Source of the DNA: Streptosporangiaceae bacterium
Lineage (GTDB): Bacteria > Actinomycetota > Actinomycetes > Streptosporangiales > Streptosporangiaceae
Assembly (NCBI GenBank): GCA_030039095.1
Contig: JASHQP010000261.1
Location: 1 to 8,968 of the forward strand
Reading direction: 5' to 3'
DNA length: 8,968 nucleotides
Positions 1-8,968 of this stretch are shown here, piece by piece. A program made the position numbers and the translations under genes. The first letter of the stretch is position 1. Every line of letters begins with the position of its first letter. The notes beneath the pieces were generated by a model that saw nothing but the letters and a program-made list of their open reading frames with translations, was not told the DNA's origin and searched no databases.

Positions 1-1275
1 CTGCTCGTCATCCAGATTGCCATTGTCGTCCTCGGGGCGGTGGTGATGCTGGCCCGTGCCGGCGGAAGGCCAGCCTGGGAGAGCGTGTACGCCGAGGACC
101 CGGGCATCTACCTGCCCGCCGCGCTCGCGCATCCCTGGCACCTGCTGCAGTCGTACGGGGGATATCTGCAGCTGGTCCCCCGCGTGATCGGCCAGATTGC
201 CGCGCTGCTGCCGGTCAGGCACGCGTCGGCTGCCTTCGCGGTCGGCGGCGCGCTCGTGGCGTCCGCGGTCGGGCTGTTCGTCTATCACGCCAGCGAGGAC
301 GTTGTCGGCTCGCGGTGGCTCCGCGTCCTGGTGGGCCTGTCGGTGGTGCTGCTGCCGGTGGCGCAGCTCGAGATCGCCGACAACGGCGTCAACACCATCT
401 GGTACCTGCTCGTCGGGCTGTTCTGGGCGGCGCTGTGGCGACCGCGAACCCGGGCCGGTGCTTGGGTCGCCGCGGTCATGGCGTTCGCCGCGGCGGCCTC
501 GACCTCGCTCGGCCTGGTGTTCGCGCCGCTGTTCGCGGCGCGTGTGATCGTGGTCCCCCGGCGCCTGCGCGAGCACGCCGCGACCGCCGGCTGGGCGCTG
601 GGCTGCCTCGTGCAGCTCATGGTCATCGCCACGAGCCACACGTCCAGGCTCACGCCGCATAATCCGATCAACGCGGTGATCTACTACACGCGCGAGGTCC
701 TGCTGCCCACGATCGGCTGGCACCTGTCCTGGGACCTGCGCGACCTCATCGGGGTGAACGCCGCCTCGGCGGCAGTGGGCATCCTCATCCTCGTCGTCCT
801 CGCCGCCGCGGTTGTCACGCAGACCGGGCGGACCCGGGTATTCGTGATCACCGCTGTGCTGACCGGCCTCGTGTTCACCGCGATCACCTCGGGCTTCGCC
901 TGGGGCGGTCCGGGCCAGGCGGTGACGGTCAAGGTGGAACACGGTGCACGGTACTCCACGCTGCCGATCCTGCTGCTCGACGCGGCGCTGATCGTGGCGG
1001 CCGATGCGTGCGCGCGCCGCTGGTGGCCGCGGCCCAAGGCCATCGTCGCCGTCGTCGCCCTGGTGGCGGTCCTGGCGGCCGGCTGGGCCACGGACTTCCG
1101 TTACCCGGTGCGTCGTCTCGCCGGCCCCGCCTCCGCCTGGCATACCACCGCGAACGCGTGGCTTCGCCATTGCGATCGCCACCCGGCGGGGACGATCACG
1201 GTCAGCTTCAAGGACTGGTGGGGCGGAAAGGCCCCGTTGACCAACACGTTCAGCTGCACCAGCCTGCGCCGCTGA
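1..1275 (+). CDS. Polytopic GT-C-like membrane protein, 5' end outside window
   Basis: The frame is open from base 1 (LLVIQIAIVVLGA precedes the first GTG at 40) and ends at TGA 1273-1275, so 424 C-terminal residues are visible and the true start lies upstream. Visible-residue numbering follows. Several long hydrophobic stretches indicate a multi-pass membrane protein. After the first membrane segment comes an acidic loop motif, YAEDPGIYLPAAL (about 30-42, with adjacent Glu-Asp at 32-33), then GGYLQLVPRVI (53-63). An acidic pair just after TM1 resembles the catalytic loop of GT-C transferases that use polyprenyl-phosphate sugars; I infer this from layout only. The C-terminal 60 or so residues are hydrophilic, with a WWGGK segment and one of two Cys near the end. 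It converges on a galactofuran operon, which suggests a role in envelope glycan assembly. No specific function can be given; a non-enzymatic membrane protein is also possible. Confidence 0.75.
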   Translation: MLVIQIAIVVLGAVVMLARAGGRPAWESVYAEDPGIYLPAALAHPWHLLQSYGGYLQLVPRVIGQIAALLPVRHASAAFAVGGALVASAVGLFVYHASEDVVGSRWLRVLVGLSVVLLPVAQLEIADNGVNTIWYLLVGLFWAALWRPRTRAGAWVAAVMAFAAAASTSLGLVFAPLFAARVIVVPRRLREHAATAGWALGCLVQLMVIATSHTSRLTPHNPINAVIYYTREVLLPTIGWHLSWDLRDLIGVNAASAAVGILILVVLAAAVVTQTGRTRVFVITAVLTGLVFTAITSGFAWGGPGQAVTVKVEHGARYSTLPILLLDAALIVAADACARRWWPRPKAIVAVVALVAVLAAGWATDFRYPVRRLAGPASAWHTTANAWLRHCDRHPAGTITVSFKDWWGGKAPLTNTFSCTSLRR

Positions 1276-1286
1276 ACGGCCAGGCT
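1261..1286. terminator. Hairpin between convergent genes, possible bidirectional terminator
   Basis: AGCCTG (1261-1266) pairs with CAGGCT (1281-1286), and GCCG (1268-1271) pairs with CGGC (1277-1280). This gives a 10-bp GC-rich stem with one bulged C (1267) and a 5-nt loop. The structure includes the TGA stop of the rightward gene and begins 18 nt beyond the stop of the leftward operon. There is no T-tract on either side, so it is not a classical intrinsic terminator, although actinobacterial terminators often lack one. Position and symmetry suit a shared terminator; the function is inferred. Confidence 0.4.
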
Positions 1287-1290
1287 CGCC

Positions 1291-1316
1291 CTAACGGCGC
1301 ACCCTAACGGCGCACC
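1291..1316. repeat. Perfect 13-bp tandem duplication at the operon end
   Basis: CTAACGGCGCACC occurs twice in immediate succession, at 1291-1303 and 1304-1316. The right copy encodes the last codons and TAG stop of the leftward GT39 gene (Val-Arg-Arg-stop). The left copy lies just past the stop and is non-coding. The unit is not a multiple of three, but because it falls after the stop the protein is unchanged. Probably a slippage duplication. Confidence 0.9.
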
Positions 1317-3012
1317 CAGAGCGTGACGTTCATGCCCTTGAAGTGCCGCTTGGCGACCAGGGTGAAGCGGCTCAGCAGCAGTTCGCTCTCGCCTCTGACC
1401 GCCGGCGCGGCCGCGGCCGCCGACGGGTAATGGCCGACCACCCAGATCCGCCGGTAGGTGAGCATCAGCGAGCGCACCTCGGAGAGGGGCTTGTCGACGC
1501 CGTTGTACGTGCCCGCCGTGGCCGGTGACACCGCCACCGAGAAGTCGGTGACGTCCCGGAACTGCTCCGGGTAGCCGAGCGTGATCTTCCGGTAGAACGT
1601 GTTGAAGAACAGCACGCCGTCGCCGGGCTGGGCACGGGCGGCGATGTAGAAGGCGGGGTCGCCGAAGTCGAACTGACGGCTCTGCGGGGTACGGGTCCGC
1701 TGCTGCGCCCCGAACTGCAGCACGAGCGCGCACACGCACACGAGCACACCGGGCAGCCACACCAGCGACCGCCAGCCCGCCGCGCCGCCCTGCCCGCGCC
1801 AGCCGGCCAGCCGGCGCCCGAGCCACGGCCCCACCCACTGGCCGAGCCGGTACGCCCCCGCCCCGGCCAGCAGGGCCGCGCCCGCCTCGCAGTACAGGAT
1901 GTACCGGTCCGCGTACAGCGCCTTCCCCACCACCGACTCCGCGACCAGCAGCGCGGCAGGCACCACCAGCAGCGGCGCCGCGACCGACGGCAGGCAGAGG
2001 CCGCCGCGCGTCCACCACGCGGAGGCGTCCTGCGCCCCGGCGGCCGGGATGGGCCGCAAGACCCTGATCGCGGGAAGCGCGGTCGCCGGCAGCACGGCGA
2101 AGACGGCGAGCGCGAGCATCCCGGCGGCCACCAGGATCGTCGCCCCGAAATAGTCGTGGAAGAGGACCTCGATGTCGTGCAGGTCCGGCCGGGTAGCCCC
2201 GGTGTCGGCGGCACGCTCCCTGATGCTGAGCACGACGACCGGCAGGACCAGGATCGCGCCTCCCGCCCCGCTGACGAGCCAGTGCTTGACCGTCCGCGAG
2301 CCGTACCTGGTGAGCAGCACCGTCACCGCGTGCGCCGCCAGGACGAGCAGCGCCAGCTCGTTCAGGTAGCCGCCCAGCGTGATCAGCGCGGCATAGGCGA
2401 TCCAGCGATCGCGCAGACGGCGGCCGGCGGCTTCCTGGCCCGCCCGGGCGTCATCCTCGGCTTCCAGCGCGCGCACCAGGACCAGGGTGGCGGCCACCAC
2501 CACGCAGAACACCATCGCGTAGGACCGGGCGGTCTGCGCGTAGTAGCTGATCACCGGGTCGAGCGCCATGATCAGGCCGGCGAACAGCCCGGCCCAGGCC
2601 GACCCGGTCAGGTGCCTGGCGACGATCACGACCAGCCCGGCAGCGGCGGTCATGACGATGACCGAAGGGATGCGGATGATCGTCGGCGTGGAGCCGACCG
2701 CTATCCAGCAGTGCAGCAGCAGGTAGTACAGGCCGTGCACGGCGTCCAGGTTGCCGAGCAGGTGGAACAGCTGGCCGAGGCTCAGCGTGGCCGCCCAGCG
2801 GCTGGCCACCTCGTCGTTGCCCATGGCGCCCCGCCTGGCCAGGCCCCACACGCCGAGCACGGCCATGACGGCGACGACGATGAGGACCGGCAGCCATCGC
2901 GCCGCCGCCCACCGGGAGCGCACCCCGGCCGGGACCTCGGCGTCCTGCGGACGGGAGGGGCCCGGATCCGGGCCGGCCGGCACGGGCCCGCGCCGTCCGG
3001 TCGACGCCGCGC

Positions 3013-3016
<4 letters not shown>
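1304..3016 (-). CDS. GT39/GT-C family membrane glycosyltransferase
   Basis: This 570-aa protein resembles GT39/ArnT-like enzymes, which move a sugar from a polyprenyl-phosphate donor to an acceptor on the outer face of the membrane. A Pro/Arg-rich cytosolic N-terminus (1-40) leads to TM1 (about 42-60) and then GNDEVASRW (66-74), whose Asp68-Glu69 sits where the family's catalytic acid lies. Further family-like segments are HGLYYLLLHCW (94-104), RIPSVI (115-120), YYAQTARSYAM (158-168) and ADRYILY (369-375). About ten membrane segments run to residue 437, followed by a soluble, probably extracytoplasmic C-terminal domain (about 440-570). The start is GTG at 3016, which overlaps the GlfT2 stop in the string GTGA. 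No good Shine-Dalgarno precedes it, so coupled translation is likely. It is the last gene of the operon. The transferred sugar (mannose, arabinose, rhamnose or another) cannot be read from sequence. Confidence 0.82.
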
Positions 3017-7329
<4,313 letters not shown>

Positions 7330-7446
7330 GCGCAGGAGGCCTGCCTTCCGTCAGTGGGGGGAGTGCGCAACGCGACAAGGCCGGGCCGCAAGAGCGGGCG
7401 GTCCGTGCCGGTGCCCGAATGTAGCCAGGCTTGTCGACGGCGCACG

Positions 7447-7535
7447 GTCCATACCTTGTACAGTCGCCATCCTTTTGGTGAACGCTACTTTACGATCAGT
7501 TTAGGGCGCATAGCTGGCATTACTGTCAGTTGCGA
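7447..7535. promoter_or_regulatory. AT-richer patch in the divergent intergenic region, probable promoters
   Basis: The 274 bp between the divergent genes (7330-7603) hold no gene I can support. Within them, about 7447-7535 is clearly less GC-rich than all surrounding coding DNA, as expected of promoter DNA serving both directions. For the leftward operon the best pair is CTGACA (complement of 7524-7529) and TAAACT (complement of 7498-7503), with a long 20-nt spacer, or 19 nt if TGACAG is taken. On the + strand TACGAT (7491-7496) and TACTGT (7521-7526) resemble -10 boxes but lack a convincing -35. These hexamers are weak individually; the placement of promoters here rests mainly on gene orientation. 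Confidence 0.4.
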
Positions 7536-7542
7536 GCCGCCG

Positions 7543-7560
7543 CGGCCGGTTTCCCGGCCG
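7543..7560 (+). promoter_or_regulatory. Stem-loop in the leader of the sulfotransferase-like gene
   Basis: CGGCCGG (7543-7549) and CCGGCCG (7554-7560) form a perfect 7-bp inverted repeat around the loop TTTC. It lies 44 nt before the ATG at 7604, between the AT-richer patch and the ribosome-binding site GAGG (7592-7595). It could fold in the mRNA leader or be a DNA-binding palindrome. In DNA this GC-rich such a repeat can also arise by chance. Confidence 0.35.
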
Positions 7561-7603
7561 GATCCCCCGAAGCGCTAGAACGACGAGACGCGAGGTTGCC
7601 AGG

Positions 7604-8875
7604 ATGGCAAGGCACGCCGACAGCGAGAACCGCAGCAACCCCGGGCCCGGGCCCACGGTGTTCCTGCACATCGGCGAGCCGAAGACCGGCACCACCTTCC
7701 TGCAGCACGTCATGTGGAGAAACCGCGGCGAGCTCGCCGCGCAGGGCGTCGTGCTGCCCGGCCACCACCCGCAAGATCACTACCGCGCCAGCCAGGACCT
7801 GCGCGGCATACCGAAGCTGGCCTCGGATCCTGCCGGGTCGTGGACGGGCGAATGGGAGATCCTGGCCCGCCAGGCCCAGCAGGCGCCCCGGGTCGCGGTG
7901 ATATCGCACGAGCTCTTCTCGGCGGCCGACCCCGAGCAGGCCGAGCGCGCGGTGCGGTCCCTGCAGCCGGCCGACGTGCACGTGGTGCTCACCGTGCGGG
8001 ACATGGCCACGCTGCTGCCCGCGGAGTGGCAGGAGACCGTGAAGCACCGCAACGCCAAGGGCTTCACCGACTGGCTCGGCGACGTGATCGACCGGGAGTC
8101 ATACTCGGCCGACCGGCGGCAGTGGTGGTTCTGGCGGGTGCACGACACGGTCGCGGTCGCCGGCATCTGGGCCCAGTACGTGCCGCCGGAGCGGATTCAC
8201 GTGATCACGGTCCCGCCGCGCGGGTCGGACAACGCGCTCCTGTGGCAGCGGTTCGCGTCCCTCCTCGACGTCGACCCGGCCAGCGTGGACCTCAGCCGCG
8301 CCCGGCCGAACGCCTCGCTCGGCCTGCCCGAGATCGAGTTCCTGAGGCGGCTGAACGAGGTGCTGCCCGAAGAGGTACCGGACTGGTTCTACATGTGGAA
8401 CGTGAAGGAGGGGGTCGCGCACCGGGCCCTGGCGGCGCGGCCGCGCGAGGGGCGGCTCGTGATCCCCGCCGGCCGCGAGGAATGGGCCGGCAAGCAAGCC
8501 GACGTCCTGATCGAGGCGCTGAGCCAGTCCGCCTACGACGTGGTCGGCAGCCTGGACGAGCTGCGGCCAGCCCCGGTCACCCAGCCGGCCGCGGGCCCGG
8601 GCGACCAGCCGGCCGATCTGGTCCTCGACGCCGCCGTGCAAGCCGCGTCGGCCCTGGTCGTCAACCAGTACCACAGGGCCCACCCGGCCGCGAAGCCGCA
8701 GCCGAGCCCGGACCAGCAGCGCGGGCTCGTCGCCAGGGTGGAGTCGACGGTGGCGTCCTCGCCGCGGCTGAAGCGCACGGTGCGCGAGCTCAGCAGCCGC
8801 TTCCCGGTCGTGCGTCGGATGCGCATCATCGCGTGGCGCAGGCTGGAGCGCCGCCGGGTCGGCAAGCATGCCTAG
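7604..8875 (+). CDS. Sulfotransferase-like protein (PAPS-binding fold)
   Basis: A 423-aa protein whose N-terminal half looks like a sulfotransferase, an enzyme moving sulfate from PAPS to a hydroxyl or amine. FLHIGEPKTGTTFLQ (20-34) matches the P-loop-like 5'-phosphosulfate loop, with Lys27-Thr28-Gly29-Thr30-Thr31 central. VVLTVRDMATLLPAEWQE (127-144) matches the strand-helix that binds the 3'-phosphate, with Arg132. A Trp-rich stretch (174-177) and ARPNASLG (233-240) follow. The C-terminal 100 residues are Pro/Ala-rich, then strongly basic (about 388-421), perhaps a membrane-surface or partner contact. No signal peptide or membrane segment is seen. The start ATG 7604 has GAGG 8 nt upstream. 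It diverges from the galactofuran operon and overlaps the next glycosyltransferase by 8 bp, so a glycan or its lipid carrier is the likely substrate. Related P-loop proteins without sulfotransferase activity are known, so the activity is inferred. Confidence 0.8.
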   Translation: MARHADSENRSNPGPGPTVFLHIGEPKTGTTFLQHVMWRNRGELAAQGVVLPGHHPQDHYRASQDLRGIPKLASDPAGSWTGEWEILARQAQQAPRVAVISHELFSAADPEQAERAVRSLQPADVHVVLTVRDMATLLPAEWQETVKHRNAKGFTDWLGDVIDRESYSADRRQWWFWRVHDTVAVAGIWAQYVPPERIHVITVPPRGSDNALLWQRFASLLDVDPASVDLSRARPNASLGLPEIEFLRRLNEVLPEEVPDWFYMWNVKEGVAHRALAARPREGRLVIPAGREEWAGKQADVLIEALSQSAYDVVGSLDELRPAPVTQPAAGPGDQPADLVLDAAVQAASALVVNQYHRAHPAAKPQPSPDQQRGLVARVESTVASSPRLKRTVRELSSRFPVVRRMRIIAWRRLERRRVGKHA

Positions 8876-8968
8876 CGAGCCGCCGCCCCGGGTGATCGCG
8901 GTCGTGGTCACCTACAACCGGCGGGACCTGCTGCTCGAGGCGCTCGCCGCGGTGCAGGCACAGACCCG
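8868..8968 (+). CDS. GT2 family glycosyltransferase, 3' part outside window
   Basis: ATG at 8868 opens a frame that runs to the window end: 33 full codons, MPSEPPPRVIAVVVTYNRRD followed by LLLEALAAVQAQT. The AVVVTYNRRDLLLEAL segment is the classic first strand and helix of a GT2 nucleotide-sugar domain, and a QAQT-type turn follows at the usual distance. The start overlaps the last 8 bp of the sulfotransferase-like gene, so the two are probably co-transcribed. The opening resembles GlfT1-like galactofuranosyltransferases and WbbL-like rhamnosyltransferases of actinomycetes, which would fit a galactan-initiating role. That choice cannot be made from 33 residues. There is no strong Shine-Dalgarno; GTG 8892 is an alternative start but would cut into the first strand. 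Confidence 0.8.
   Translation, partial: MPSEPPPRVIAVVVTYNRRDLLLEALAAVQAQT

Noticed and set aside
1101..2018. Leftward 305-codon frame overlapping both convergent genes
   Set aside because: It is a frame-shifted shadow of the GT39 gene with Gly/Arg/Ala-rich translation and runs across the terminator-like junction.
7332..7344. Small palindrome GCAGG-AGG-CCTGC just before the leftward GT2 start
   Set aside because: A 5-bp stem with a 3-nt loop is weak, and the AGGAGG it contains is on the wrong strand to serve as the ribosome-binding site of that gene.
7373..7436. Inverted repeat CGACAAG (7373) and CTTGTCG (7430)
   Set aside because: Seven base pairs separated by 50 nt is within chance expectation and I see no supporting promoter geometry.

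Overview
This 9.0-kb window is GC-rich DNA with long G/C-ending-codon genes, GTG starts and short gene overlaps. Together with a GlfT2-type galactofuranosyltransferase, this points to an actinomycete chromosome; the exact order cannot be told from this sequence. It is a cell-surface polysaccharide locus. The recognisable chemistry is galactofuranose (Galf): a UDP-galactopyranose mutase makes UDP-Galf and the large GT2 enzyme beside it polymerises Galf. I see no RNA gene, CRISPR array, IS element or phage gene.

Layout. (1) Positions 1-1275, + strand: the 3' part of a polytopic GT-C-like membrane protein whose start lies left of the window. (2) Positions 1304-7329, - strand: a four-gene operon, read right to left as a GT2 glycosyltransferase, Glf, GlfT2 and a GT39/GT-C membrane glycosyltransferase. 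Its junctions overlap by 4, 8 and 4 bp, so translation is probably coupled. It converges on gene 1, with a hairpin and a 13-bp tandem duplication in the junction. (3) Positions 7330-7603: a 274-bp divergent intergenic region with an AT-richer patch, presumably holding promoters for both directions. (4) Positions 7604-8968, + strand: a sulfotransferase-like gene overlapped by 8 bp by the start of another GT2 glycosyltransferase that runs off the window.

How the genes may work together (inference). Cytosolic GT2 enzymes start and extend a lipid-linked glycan, Glf supplies UDP-Galf and GlfT2 builds the galactofuranan. The polyprenyl-phosphate-sugar-dependent GT-C proteins could add sugars outside the membrane, and the sulfotransferase-like protein could decorate the glycan or a precursor. 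The most notable sequence details are a Gln at the GlfT2 position of the mycobacterial metal-binding His396, a perfect 21-bp in-frame duplication in an unusual Cys/acidic tail of the first GT2, and a Pro/Ala/Gln repeat tail on GlfT2.
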